NCBI GenBank assembly: GCA_964439595.1 | Contig: CAYTOK010000005.1 | Coordinates: forward strand, 47,236 to 111,235 | DNA length: 64,000 bases | Direction: 5' to 3' | Source: CAIJXB01 sp964439595 | GTDB taxonomy: Bacteria > Chlamydiota > Chlamydiia > Chlamydiales > Rhabdochlamydiaceae | In this document: piece by piece, positions 32,677 to 41,399 of the stretch | How the letters are laid out: each line of letters opens with the position of its first letter | Numbering within the stretch: the first letter of the stretch is position 1 | Made by a program: the position numbers and the translations under genes | The notes under the pieces: model-generated | What the model was told of the DNA's origin: nothing | Databases searched by the model: none | What the model saw: the letters and a program-made list of their open reading frames with translations, nothing else

Positions 32677-34065
32677 ATGGTCTTTATGCAGGTAATAACT
32701 AAAGCTCAAGCCACTTCTGATTTAGTATGTTTAGAATTCTTTTCTTCCTCTCTGAGTGGAGATGAAGTTCATATTTTTGCAAAGATAGATCAAAGTCTTT
32801 TACTAGTAAAAAAAATGGCCTGCAGAGCAGATCGCTTTGCTGCAAATTGGCTCTTTGCCTGCTGTCACGACTTTCATATTCCCTTACAATTAGGATCTCA
32901 GAGGGTTTTTTTAAGGGCAAGAGATTGCGCCGATATCTTACATCTGTCTGAAGAGGAATTTTTAAGTACTTATCAACTTCATAATATTCATCAGCTATTT
33001 ATAGAGAGGATGCATATAGATACCTCTAATGTATTTCGGACAGTAAACTTAGCAACATCTAATATAAAAGAGGCAAGTTTCCTTAATAGAAGACTAAAAG
33101 AAGTGGCCTTAACGATTTCTCATCTAGATTTCGAGCTTATTTTTTCAGAAATAGATTCTCCTATAGCTGTATTAAGGAAAATAAGCTATGAAAACCTAAA
33201 TATAGGATATCTAGAAAAAATAGAGGAGGGTTGTTGCAGTATAGTATATAAAACTACTATTTTAGGGAGGAAAACTTTTGCCTCAAAAATTTCTTTCAAC
33301 TCTCTCGGAGTCAGTGAATTAAAAAGAGAAATAGAAGATTTAAGGGGTTTGCATCGAATCCAAAAAGCGCTAGCTATACAAGACGCTCCTTTAGGAATAA
33401 TTAGATATGAGGGAGGCTTTATTGGGTTTTTGGGAACCTATTACGAAAAAGGAGACTTATTTAAAAACATCTTAGAAGGGATGTTTCTTGCTAGAGAAGG
33501 CCTATCTCTTTTGCAGTTATTTACAATGATTCTGCCAATAATAACAACTTTGGTAGAGTTACAAAAAAGAAAAATAGTCCTTTTAGATGTGAGGCTTGAA
33601 AATATTTTTTGTGATGCAAGGAACCGTGCCGTGCTAGGGGATTTGGGGCATTTTGCTATTTTAGCAAAAAACTTAACAGAAGTTGATTTTAGATTTAGTT
33701 TAAGTCGTAAGATTTTAGTAAAAGACCAAAAACAGTTAACTGATCTGGAAATAAGTCTAGGTAGTACAATTGTAAAGACAGAAAATCAGCTGTTTTTTTT
33801 ACATACCTACAATGAGCTGCTAAAAAAAATTCAGGTGTTTGAAATGGGACTTGTGCTTTTTTTTCTTTGTGAAGGACTTGATTCAAGCAGATTTCCTTTT
33901 TTTGATGACGAAGAGTTTGGTCTTATAAAAAAAGAAGAGTTTGTTTTTTCACCCAATATACCCACCCAAATCCAATCCATAATTAGCCGTATGTTAGATG
34001 AGGATTCAGAGTATACTTTGCATGAAGCTTTGGAAGATTTACAGCTTTTCAAGCAGAGAGCGTAA
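32677..34065 (+). CDS. Ser/Thr protein kinase-like effector candidate
   Basis: The 462-aa protein has an N-terminal region of no known type (about residues 1-160) and a protein-kinase-like domain. IEEGCCSIVYKT (near residue 181) fits the glycine loop, FASKISF supplies the VAIK lysine, and ELKREIEDL the helix-C glutamate. LLDVRLENIF (near 303) fits HRDLKPEN with His lost, Asp kept and Lys replaced by Arg; GDLGHF is the DFG site with Asp kept. Most catalytic residues are present, so activity is possible. There is no signal peptide, as expected for a type III-secreted or cytoplasmic kinase. Confidence 0.75.
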   Translation: MVFMQVITKAQATSDLVCLEFFSSSLSGDEVHIFAKIDQSLLLVKKMACRADRFAANWLFACCHDFHIPLQLGSQRVFLRARDCADILHLSEEEFLSTYQLHNIHQLFIERMHIDTSNVFRTVNLATSNIKEASFLNRRLKEVALTISHLDFELIFSEIDSPIAVLRKISYENLNIGYLEKIEEGCCSIVYKTTILGRKTFASKISFNSLGVSELKREIEDLRGLHRIQKALAIQDAPLGIIRYEGGFIGFLGTYYEKGDLFKNILEGMFLAREGLSLLQLFTMILPIITTLVELQKRKIVLLDVRLENIFCDARNRAVLGDLGHFAILAKNLTEVDFRFSLSRKILVKDQKQLTDLEISLGSTIVKTENQLFFLHTYNELLKKIQVFEMGLVLFFLCEGLDSSRFPFFDDEEFGLIKKEEFVFSPNIPTQIQSIISRMLDEDSEYTLHEALEDLQLFKQRA

Positions 34066-34181
34066 TTTAAAGGAAAAAGTAAATTAAAAAAACTTAGATC
34101 TAAAAAAAGCATCTAAACTCGTGCCAAAAATTCCTGGTTTCGCTACAAGAAGGTAAAAAATCATTTTACGCGGAACTTGAT

Positions 34182-36797
34182 ATGGCAGAAGAAATACAAG
34201 AGAGTAAAAGAACCGGTGCTGGCTGGAAAAAATGGGGGGCCTATCTTTCAGAAAGATCTTGGGGAACAGTTCGAGAAGATTACAGTAAGACAGGAGATGC
34301 TTGGAATTACCTTACTCATGATATGGCAAGATCTAAAGCATATCGTTGGGGGGAAGATGGCATAGCTGGATTTTCAGATTACTTCCAAACTGTGGCTTTT
34401 TCTTTTGCTTTTTGGAATGGTAAAGACCCTATTTTAAAAGAAAGACTATTTGGGCTTACCCCCCTTGAAGGCAATCATGGAGAAGATGTTAAAGAGTGTT
34501 ATTACTACATAGATGCCACACCTTCTCAGTCCTACATGAAGATGCTTTATAAGTATCCTCAAAATGAATTTCCTTACGATGAACTTGTTAAAGAAAATAA
34601 AAGAAGAACTTCTTTAGATCGTGAATTTGAAATCTCGGATACAGGAGCTTTTGAAAAAGGACGTTATTTTGATATATTTATAGAATATGCAAAAGCAGAA
34701 GAAGAAGATATTTGCGTTAAAGTAGAGGTGTGGAATCGGGGAGATGAAAAAGCCATTTTGCATATTTTACCTCAGCTACTATTTAGAAATAGATGGTCTT
34801 GGGGAGACTCTTTAGGTGAAGTGCCGACTATTTCCTTAGAAAAAGCACAAAATCATGTGGCTCTTTTAGCCAAACCTTATGAAATACCTTATCCTGTAAA
34901 AGACTCCATTGAGTATTCGGTGCCTTTAATGAGGCTTTATGCTCCAACACCTAAAGAAGCTTTGTTTACCCATAATGAAACACATAATGAGAGGGTATGG
35001 GGATCTACTACAAAAAGTCGTACCCCTTATGTTAAGGATGCCTTCCATCGATATATAATAGAGAAAGAGCCATGTATTTCTCCAGATAATCAAGGCAGTA
35101 AGTCTTGTTTACACTATGAAGTAACAGTAGATCCAAACAGCTCTTTTGAGCTGTTTCTTAGGTTAACTTCTAAAGAACTCTTAAACCCATTTGAAGATAC
35201 AGCAGCTGTCATAGCTCTTCGCAAACAAGAAGCTGATACTTTTTATGAGTCTATTCAGCATAAAACTCTTTCTAAAGAAGATAAAAGGATTCAAAGGACG
35301 GCCCTTGCAGGTATGATCTGGAGTCAGCAACTTTACATTTATGATGTAAAACGTTGGCTACTAGGGGACAGTGAAAAAATGCCACCACCTTCTGGCAGAG
35401 GAAAAATTCGCAACGGGAGATGGGCTCATCTTTACGCTGCTGATGTTATTTCTATGCCTGATAAGTGGGAATACCCTTGGTTTGCTTCCTGGGACCTTGC
35501 CTTTCAATCCGTAGCTATTTCCCTAGTAGATATTACCCTAGCAAAAGAGCAAATCTCTCTTTTACTAAGGCATTGGTTTCAACATGTCAACGGACAAATT
35601 CCTGCTTATGAGTGGTCTTTTTCTGATTTAAATCCTCCCGTACAAGCTTGGGCTCTTTGGAAGATTTATTTACGGGAGCAAGAAACACAAGGAAAAGGGG
35701 ATTATCAATTTTTACTTTTTGGCTTTTTAAAATTAGTACAAAATTTTAGCTGGTGGGTAAATAAAGTAGATAGGTTTGGAAACAACTGTTTTGAAGGGGG
35801 ATTTTTGGGACTGGATAACATTTCTGTAATTGATAGAAGTGATCCTCTTCCGGATGGCAAAGTTATTGAACAATCCGATGCAACAGGTTGGATGGGGCTG
35901 TACTCTTTAATTATGATGAGGATTGCCCTAGAGCTTGCTAAAGAAAATCCTTGTTATGAAAGTTTAGCAACAGATTTTTTTGAAAACTTTATTTATATTA
36001 GCGATACTATGCATCAAGTCAAAGGGATGTGGGATGACGCTGACGGTTTTTTTTATGATGTAATACTAGACACCTCTGGAAAGGTAGAGCCTTTGAAAAT
36101 TCGCTCTTTTGTAGGGCTCATTCCTTTTTATTCTCTAATCTTTATGAGTGAAACGGAGCTTAACGCTCATAAGAATTTTCGAGCTCGTCTTGTAGAATTT
36201 CAAAAAAGGAACCAAGAAAAAGTGAACCGTTGCTTTTTTAAAGTAGGTGACAACTGGGTCTTTTCATTAATTAATGAAGAGCAAATTAAAAAAATTCTAA
36301 CAAAAGCCTTTGACCCTGAGGAGTTTCTTTCCGATCATGGGCTAAGAAGCATTTCTAAATTCCACGAAAAAAATCCGCTTATATTCGGATCCTCTATAGT
36401 AAAGTATGAACCAGGGGAATCTTTAGAGAAAATTAAAGGGGGTAATTCTAACTGGAGAGGTCCTATTTGGATTCCTACCAACTATTTGTTTTTAGACTCC
36501 TTGCATAAGTTGAAAATCATTTATGGAGAAAATTATCGAATAGAGGACTCCGGTAAAGTAGAAACCTTGGGTATTTTGCATACACGTTTAAAAGAGAATT
36601 TAGTTTCTCTTTTTAGGCAGAATGCCGCAGGATCTAGACCCATCCATGGAGATAGTACATTCTATCAAAAAGATCCCAGCTGGAAAGACCTTCTTTTATT
36701 TTATGAGCATTATCATGGAGATACTGGCAGGGGGCTTGGCGCATCTCATCAAACAGGCTGGAGCGGTCTTATTGCCAATATTATAGATCAGCTTTGA
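34182..36797 (+). CDS. GH63/MGH1-like glucosidase, 871 aa
   Basis: A large cytoplasmic glycoside hydrolase of the GH63 (mannosylglycerate hydrolase / glucosidase I-like) group with an (alpha/alpha)6 barrel. Recognisable blocks are SFAFWNGKDPILKERLFGLT (near residue 70), YPWFASWDLAFQS with the catalytic-type acidic residue, GQIPAYEWSFSDLNPPVQAW, QSDATGWMGLYSLIMMRIAL and GGNSNWRGPIWIPTNYLF. There is no signal peptide. It may act on a glucosylated or mannosylated osmolyte or storage sugar; the substrate cannot be read. The gene stands alone. Confidence 0.88.
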   Translation: MAEEIQESKRTGAGWKKWGAYLSERSWGTVREDYSKTGDAWNYLTHDMARSKAYRWGEDGIAGFSDYFQTVAFSFAFWNGKDPILKERLFGLTPLEGNHGEDVKECYYYIDATPSQSYMKMLYKYPQNEFPYDELVKENKRRTSLDREFEISDTGAFEKGRYFDIFIEYAKAEEEDICVKVEVWNRGDEKAILHILPQLLFRNRWSWGDSLGEVPTISLEKAQNHVALLAKPYEIPYPVKDSIEYSVPLMRLYAPTPKEALFTHNETHNERVWGSTTKSRTPYVKDAFHRYIIEKEPCISPDNQGSKSCLHYEVTVDPNSSFELFLRLTSKELLNPFEDTAAVIALRKQEADTFYESIQHKTLSKEDKRIQRTALAGMIWSQQLYIYDVKRWLLGDSEKMPPPSGRGKIRNGRWAHLYAADVISMPDKWEYPWFASWDLAFQSVAISLVDITLAKEQISLLLRHWFQHVNGQIPAYEWSFSDLNPPVQAWALWKIYLREQETQGKGDYQFLLFGFLKLVQNFSWWVNKVDRFGNNCFEGGFLGLDNISVIDRSDPLPDGKVIEQSDATGWMGLYSLIMMRIALELAKENPCYESLATDFFENFIYISDTMHQVKGMWDDADGFFYDVILDTSGKVEPLKIRSFVGLIPFYSLIFMSETELNAHKNFRARLVEFQKRNQEKVNRCFFKVGDNWVFSLINEEQIKKILTKAFDPEEFLSDHGLRSISKFHEKNPLIFGSSIVKYEPGESLEKIKGGNSNWRGPIWIPTNYLFLDSLHKLKIIYGENYRIEDSGKVETLGILHTRLKENLVSLFRQNAAGSRPIHGDSTFYQKDPSWKDLLLFYEHYHGDTGRGLGASHQTGWSGLIANIIDQL

Positions 36798-36912
36798 AAA
36801 TCCTTTAAAAAAATTAGATTTTTCTTTTTTTTTCAGAAAAATATTGAGCCGAATAAGTTGAAAATGTAAAGATCAGATTTTCTTTTCATTAAGGAAGTAA
36901 AAAGGAGATTTT

Positions 36913-37557
36913 ATGATATTAAGTTCTATCGAAAAAAGACACCCTGGCTTATATGGTATTACTGGGGGTCCTAGCGTAGGAAAAACGGAAATTATTAAAG
37001 CATTGGCTAGGCGGGATGAGGTCATTTCTAGTGAGGCTGCAACAGATTTAAAAATGGAGCGTATAGCGCAAGGAATCGCAGCTCCTTGGGAAGAGCCTAA
37101 TTTCGAAGTGGATATTTTTAATTTAAAAATACAAAGAGAAGCAGATTGTATAAAAGAGGCCCTTACAGCGCAAAAAACTCGTTGTTTTTGCGACAGAACT
37201 TTTTGGGATAGTCTTGTGTATATTGAACACCTAGGAAAGACCGGAGGGGATGAACATTTATACATAGAGGAGAAGCTAATAGAGTTGAATGCTAAGACAA
37301 GATATGTTGCAGTTTTTCTAATAGAACACTGGAATGGATCTTACGTTGCTGAAAAGGCGGAATTTAGACATGAGAGCACAATTGAAGCTCAGCAATTGCA
37401 TGAACGCATTAAGGGAATTTATGAAAGAGCTGGAATTTCTTTGATTTCCGTTCCCACCGGCACACCTGATGAAAGAGCCGAATATATTCTCCGCACAATA
37501 GAGAGGATGAGAGTTCCTGCTGATAAGGTGCTAGAGGAATTGCTTGTTACTGTGTAG
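36913..37557 (+). CDS. NadR/AAA_28-like P-loop ATPase or kinase
   Basis: A 214-aa P-loop protein of the AAA_28/NadR-kinase-like type. GLYGITGGPSVGKTEIIKAL (near residues 13-32) is the Walker A region, SSEAATDLKM matches the family's lid-preceding segment, and CFCDRTFWDSLVYIEHL (near 95-111) gives the DR motif. These proteins phosphorylate small molecules or act as toxin-like ATPases; the substrate is unknown. AAGGAG lies just before the start. The downstream region contains a duplicated promoter-leader and decayed coding DNA. Confidence 0.8.
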   Translation: MILSSIEKRHPGLYGITGGPSVGKTEIIKALARRDEVISSEAATDLKMERIAQGIAAPWEEPNFEVDIFNLKIQREADCIKEALTAQKTRCFCDRTFWDSLVYIEHLGKTGGDEHLYIEEKLIELNAKTRYVAVFLIEHWNGSYVAEKAEFRHESTIEAQQLHERIKGIYERAGISLISVPTGTPDERAEYILRTIERMRVPADKVLEELLVTV

Positions 37558-38268
37558 TAAGATTTTCCCTCTAATTTCTTTTATGTTTATTTTAGGCCTT
37601 GCTAGATAGTAACCACTTATTATCTAGCTGAGTTTTTTTATTCTATTTAAATTCTTACAAAGATCATTATATTAAAGTATTTAAAGATTTAAAAGAGGTA
37701 GAAGACAACCTGGATAGATACGAAGGAGGAATGAATTTCAGGTTCGACTGTATTGCGGAGCAGGTAGTGATATTAGCTACTTGCGCAAGGCATATCCAGG
37801 ATGTAATTATCCGTAAAAACAACGACTCATCATCTTAATTTATAAGACCAGCTTAGCTTGGTTACGCAAAATAGAGAAAACGCTGAAAGAGCCCTGAAAA
37901 AAAGAACCCCCATTTTATAGCATGTTTTTTTGGATCAGTGACTCGTTTTAATAGCTTAGGAAATTTTATGCGTTTTAGAAAACGAATAAACCTTTCTAAA
38001 GGGAAGTCAATGGGATTTATGTCCTATTTTTCTTTTGAAGCACTTGCCTTTGAGAGGTTGCTTTAAAAATAGGAATAGGCGCGCTCGGCAGCGCAATTTA
38101 AAGAGTAAATAGAGATAAATAATGGAGAAATTTTTAGTTCCCTGTTCTTCCAAGGGGATGTTGCTGACTCGCAAGTGCTGGTAGCAAGATTTTTTCCTGT
38201 AATTTCTCTTGCATTTATTTTACATCTTGCTAGATATTAACCCCCTATTATCTAGCCGAGGTTTTTTT
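37558..38268. other. 700-bp decayed region with duplicated leader
   Basis: No intact gene is found here. The leader just upstream of htrA (about 38178-38300, with TTGCTAGATATTAACC and TTATCTAGCCGAG) is present as a diverged copy at about 37552-37650 (TTGCTAGATAGTAACC, TTATCTAGCTGAG). After that copy come an ORF remnant (37731-37838), a 32-codon ORF at 37968-38066 of doubtful reality, and about 100 bases of no clear content. The copied leader lacks the ATG. Confidence 0.65.
37632..37838 (+). pseudogene. C-terminal fragment of an unknown protein
   Basis: An open frame without a proper start reads VFKDLKEVEDNLDRYEGG then MNFRFDCIAEQVVILATC and ARHIQDVIIRKNNDSSS, stop. The composition is that of a real helical protein, but the frame opens directly after a stop at 37629 and the only ATG (37731) leaves just 35 residues. 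It follows the duplicated htrA-type leader whose start codon was deleted. I read it as the tail of a lost gene; a tiny expressed gene from 37731 cannot be excluded. Confidence 0.5.
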
Positions 38269-39342
38269 ATGAAGGACTTTTTTTATTCTATTTTGTTTTT
38301 TTCTGCTTTTTGCTCCACATGCCTTTTTTCTAATACGACGAATTTTGCAGAGGTGGCAAAAAATGCTCTTTCATCTACTGTATTCATTGTCGTAGAGACC
38401 GATTCTTTTAATGAATACTTTGGAGAAGAGTCTTACGAATACCAATATCTTAGACCTTACTATGAGTTTTTATGGCCTTCCCTAAAAAAAGGGGGATCTG
38501 GTGCTATTATTGACCCTAGAGGATATATCATTACTAACGCCCATGTTGTAAAAAATGGAATAAACATTACTGTATTTGCCTCTGATTTGCCATCTAGAAA
38601 ATACAAGGCTATTCTTATGGGAATGGATGAAAGAACAGATCTAGCTGTACTTAAAATAAGAAATAAAAATGGAGAGCCTTTCCCTTTTATTTCTTTAGGG
38701 GACTCTAATCTGGTACGGGCAGGAGAGCCTGTGATAGCTATAGGAAATCCAGGAGGCAGTTTATGTCAATCTACAGTGACTAGTGGGATTGTTAGCGCTA
38801 AAGAGCGAAGTGGATGGAATTTACGCGCAATAGAAGACTATTTACAAATAGACTCTCCTATTAATCCGGGGAATTCCGGAGGACCTCTTCTCAATAGTCA
38901 AGGAGAGCTTATTGGAGTAGCAGCCTGGCAGTATTCGCATCATGCGGGTATTGTTGGACTTAATTTTGCTATCCCAAGCCATATTGTCAAAGCTATAGCT
39001 CCCCAATTAATAGCCAACAGGGAAATCGAGCAAGGTTTTCTAGGCGTTAAATTAGATATGGACCCTGATTTTGAGTACTATAATTGCGGGGCTATTGTAG
39101 AACAAGTACTGAAAAATTCTCCGGCAGAGTTAGCAGGAGTAGAATTTGAAGATATTATTGTAGAGTTAAATGGAATTAAGATCGAGTCTTCTTTAAGTCT
39201 AAGAAACAAGATTGCTATTTTGACACCAGGAACTGAGATTATTTTAACGGTAAATAGAAACGGCAAGCTTTTGAATGTTTTTCTTGTTTTAGGCGAGGAA
39301 AGGGAAGCTGATGCTTTTAGCCATATGGACTGGATTTTATAA
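38269..39342 (+). CDS. HtrA/DegS-like serine protease with one PDZ domain
   Basis: A periplasmic quality-control protease. I use the ATG at 38269, with GAGG 7 bases upstream, giving the signal peptide FFYSILFFSAFCSTCLFS; an upstream in-frame ATG at 38209 would add 20 residues. The chymotrypsin-like domain has catalytic His in IITNAHVVKNG, Asp in ERTDLAVLKI and Ser in NPGNSGGPLLN. One PDZ domain (about residues 255-345) follows, with AELAGVEFEDIIVELNG. A single PDZ makes it DegS-like in layout; the usual chlamydial HtrA has two, so this is probably an additional family member. Confidence 0.92.
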   Translation: MKDFFYSILFFSAFCSTCLFSNTTNFAEVAKNALSSTVFIVVETDSFNEYFGEESYEYQYLRPYYEFLWPSLKKGGSGAIIDPRGYIITNAHVVKNGINITVFASDLPSRKYKAILMGMDERTDLAVLKIRNKNGEPFPFISLGDSNLVRAGEPVIAIGNPGGSLCQSTVTSGIVSAKERSGWNLRAIEDYLQIDSPINPGNSGGPLLNSQGELIGVAAWQYSHHAGIVGLNFAIPSHIVKAIAPQLIANREIEQGFLGVKLDMDPDFEYYNCGAIVEQVLKNSPAELAGVEFEDIIVELNGIKIESSLSLRNKIAILTPGTEIILTVNRNGKLLNVFLVLGEEREADAFSHMDWIL

Positions 39343-39347
39343 AAAAA

Positions 39348-39478
39348 GGGTGGCTTATTTTTACTTCGCTAAATGAATTATTTGCATAAAATAATTCCAG
39401 CTCTTAAGGAGCTATAGATACCGTAGAAAAAAATAAGCCACCTGTAAGGTGTACATAGTATCTCTAAAGATACTGTGT
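39348..39478. terminator. Structured convergent intergenic element
   Basis: Between the convergent htrA and menC-like genes lies a dense set of inverted repeats. An outer perfect 14-bp stem (39349-39362 with 39429-39442) encloses a 9-bp hairpin (39375-39383 with 39389-39397, loop of 5) and a 5-bp hairpin (39399-39403 with 39409-39413). A separate 10-bp hairpin with one mismatch follows (39453-39462 with 39469-39478). It can serve as a bidirectional terminator, but is more elaborate than needed for that. Confidence 0.6.
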
Positions 39479-39545
39479 CGCTTCAACTCCTACTTCAGAG
39501 TCTTAATTAACCTTACTTTTAAGTTATCCATTTTTGATTTATGTG

Positions 39546-40511
39546 TCAAATTATTTTTTCAATTAGTTTATTTTTTTTATTTATAAATGCAGACTGAATG
39601 GAAAGTTTTCCTTTAGAAAAAAGCAGGGGAGTCTCTAGTAGCTTAGCTTTCATGTTGTAGTAAGTCCCTATTCCTAAAGGACTTTCTAGTCTAAAATTAT
39701 TTGCCATAAGAGCAATCGAAGCAAGTCCTACATCACTTTCAAAACTACTTCCCAATATGAGTTTAATTCCTCGGTCCTCTGCCCATTTTATTAAAAAAGG
39801 GGATGTTGACAAGTCTCCCTGCATGGTCGGTTTATAAATAATAGCTTTTAACATCGGACACATTTCTAGTTGGTTTAGGGAAATATCATTAGGAAAAGAC
39901 TCGTCAATAGCAAAAGGCAAGGAAAACTCAATTAACCGTGTAATATCTTGTAAAGGCTCTTCGATATAATCAAAATCATCTCTTTGAAAACGAGAAAAAA
40001 ATTCTAAAGAATCTTTTGTATCCCAAGCTTTATTTACGTCAATACGAAGACGGAAGCGATTTTTTAGCTTTTGAATAAGAGAGTGAGCTTCTTCAATACG
40101 TAAAGACCCTACTTTCAGTTTAGCAAAACTAAACCCTTCCTTTTCCCACTGCTCAGCCTGCTGTAAAACTTCAAGGGGAGTCCCTTGTAAGAAAGCACAT
40201 ACATTCGCCTCTATGGAAGAAGGGGAGCTAAGCTGTCTAAAAGCAGAGCTAATTCCAAAGGACACAGAGGGTAGTAGGGGCAATCTATGTAATTGTTCTA
40301 TGGATTCACAATTACAGAAAAAGACTTTGTAATAGGATATCTGCTCGATAGCTTCTTTTAAATCTTCTTTACTCCATTTTGGTAGAGGAGCTACTTCTCC
40401 CCATCCGGATATGCCTTTTTCATTAATAACCTCTACTAAAGCACCCTTGCGTATTTGTCCACTACTCATAGGGACCTGGTACTTATAAAGGCTCAGTATA
40501 TTTTTCCCCAT
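39546..40511 (-). CDS. menC: o-Succinylbenzoate synthase / enolase-superfamily enzyme
   Basis: A member of the muconate-lactonising/MenC branch of the enolase superfamily, 321 aa. The first catalytic lysine is in SFAKLKVGSL. The metal-binding positions are in RLRIDVNKAWD, DYIEEPLQD and PFAIDESFPND, and the second lysine is in AIIYKPTMQGD. The size and the spacing fit MenC, which dehydrates SHCHC to o-succinylbenzoate in menaquinone synthesis. No other men genes are in the window, so a dipeptide-epimerase relative cannot be excluded. Confidence 0.8.
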   Translation of the reverse strand: MGKNILSLYKYQVPMSSGQIRKGALVEVINEKGISGWGEVAPLPKWSKEDLKEAIEQISYYKVFFCNCESIEQLHRLPLLPSVSFGISSAFRQLSSPSSIEANVCAFLQGTPLEVLQQAEQWEKEGFSFAKLKVGSLRIEEAHSLIQKLKNRFRLRIDVNKAWDTKDSLEFFSRFQRDDFDYIEEPLQDITRLIEFSLPFAIDESFPNDISLNQLEMCPMLKAIIYKPTMQGDLSTSPFLIKWAEDRGIKLILGSSFESDVGLASIALMANNFRLESPLGIGTYYNMKAKLLETPLLFSKGKLSIQSAFINKKNKLIEKII

Positions 40512-40520
40512 AAAATTGTA

Positions 40521-41333
40521 TTATATCCAAGAAGAATTGTTTACCGGCGGAAGCCTTCGTAGAAAATGGGGAAGATCAATTTCTTTTGTATCCGCTACCC
40601 TTAAACTCGTTGCAACCTCTCTAAATGCTTGTTTTTGCTCTTCAGAAAAAGTTAAAGAATCAATAAAGCTCTCTGCTTTATTTAAAAATAGAAGGGACTC
40701 TCTAGTGCGGGCTTCTAAGTTGGCTCTATGCGCTTTAGAAAGATAGGCTTTGATAATGAGTTCAATAGCTTGAGATTTACAATGAAATTCACCATGTTCT
40801 TCCATATTGTCTAGTAAAGCTTCTGCTCTTAAAAGATCTAGGTCAACTAGCTGCTGAGTCAGTCGCAGTAGTCCAGCAGAACGTTCAAGACCTTCTAATA
40901 AAGCAACTCTCGCAAACTCTTTTTCTAGGCAAATTTTTTTAAAGAAAATATCTACTGGAGCTTTAAAAATGGAATTGTTGAATTTTGCTTTAGCTGCATT
41001 ACATGCAGGCATATCAAACGCAACTGATCCTATAAGAAACTGAGAAGCTCTTTGAGCTAGTGTCTCGTATGTAGAAAAAGTAAGATTTTTTATGTCCTCT
41101 TTCCATAAGGCCACTTGCTTTTCGGGGAAAATCTTTGAAGTCACAACCACTCTTTCTAGAAAAAATGAATCTAGTGCAATCCGAGTTGTTTTAGATGCCA
41201 AAGAGAGCCCTTCTAAATCTTTAGGTTCTAAAAAAAGCAATATACATTTAATCGCATCTTGCAGCAGATTTTCTAATCTAGAACTTGAGAGTGCAGTCAC
41301 GAAGTTATCTCCTGTATTTTTTTTAAGCATCAT
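40521..41333 (-). CDS. F-box-like protein, candidate effector
   Basis: A 270-aa protein. Residues about 20-60 read LENLLQDAIKCILLFLEPKD then LEGLSLASKTTRIALDSF, which fits the F-box pattern (hydrophobic pairs, a Pro-Lys-Asp-Leu turn, then a Ser-Lys helix). An F-box binds Skp1 of the host SCF ubiquitin ligase. The rest is helical with possible TPR-like units (RLTQQLVDLDLLRAEALLDN, HRANLEARTRESLLFLNKAE). There is no signal peptide. F-box effectors are known from intracellular bacteria, including some chlamydiae; here the claim rests on the motif alone. Confidence 0.68.
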   Translation of the reverse strand: MMLKKNTGDNFVTALSSSRLENLLQDAIKCILLFLEPKDLEGLSLASKTTRIALDSFFLERVVVTSKIFPEKQVALWKEDIKNLTFSTYETLAQRASQFLIGSVAFDMPACNAAKAKFNNSIFKAPVDIFFKKICLEKEFARVALLEGLERSAGLLRLTQQLVDLDLLRAEALLDNMEEHGEFHCKSQAIELIIKAYLSKAHRANLEARTRESLLFLNKAESFIDSLTFSEEQKQAFREVATSLRVADTKEIDLPHFLRRLPPVNNSSWI

Positions 41334-41399
41334 GTGTTTTTTTATTTTTTTATTAAATAAAAAAAAATAAGTCGAGTTTCCTATTCATCCCTCGAAGGC

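Noticed and set aside
37720..37850. Possible tmRNA start (GGTTCGACTG followed by GGCAT and GTAAAAACAACGAC)
   Set aside because: The matches are short, no matching 3' end with a T arm and acceptor partner is found downstream, and the stretch reads better as protein-coding sequence.
37968..38066. 32-codon frame starting MRFRKRINLSKG, faintly like a DUF4236 start
   Set aside because: Too short, no ribosome binding site, and it lies in decayed DNA.
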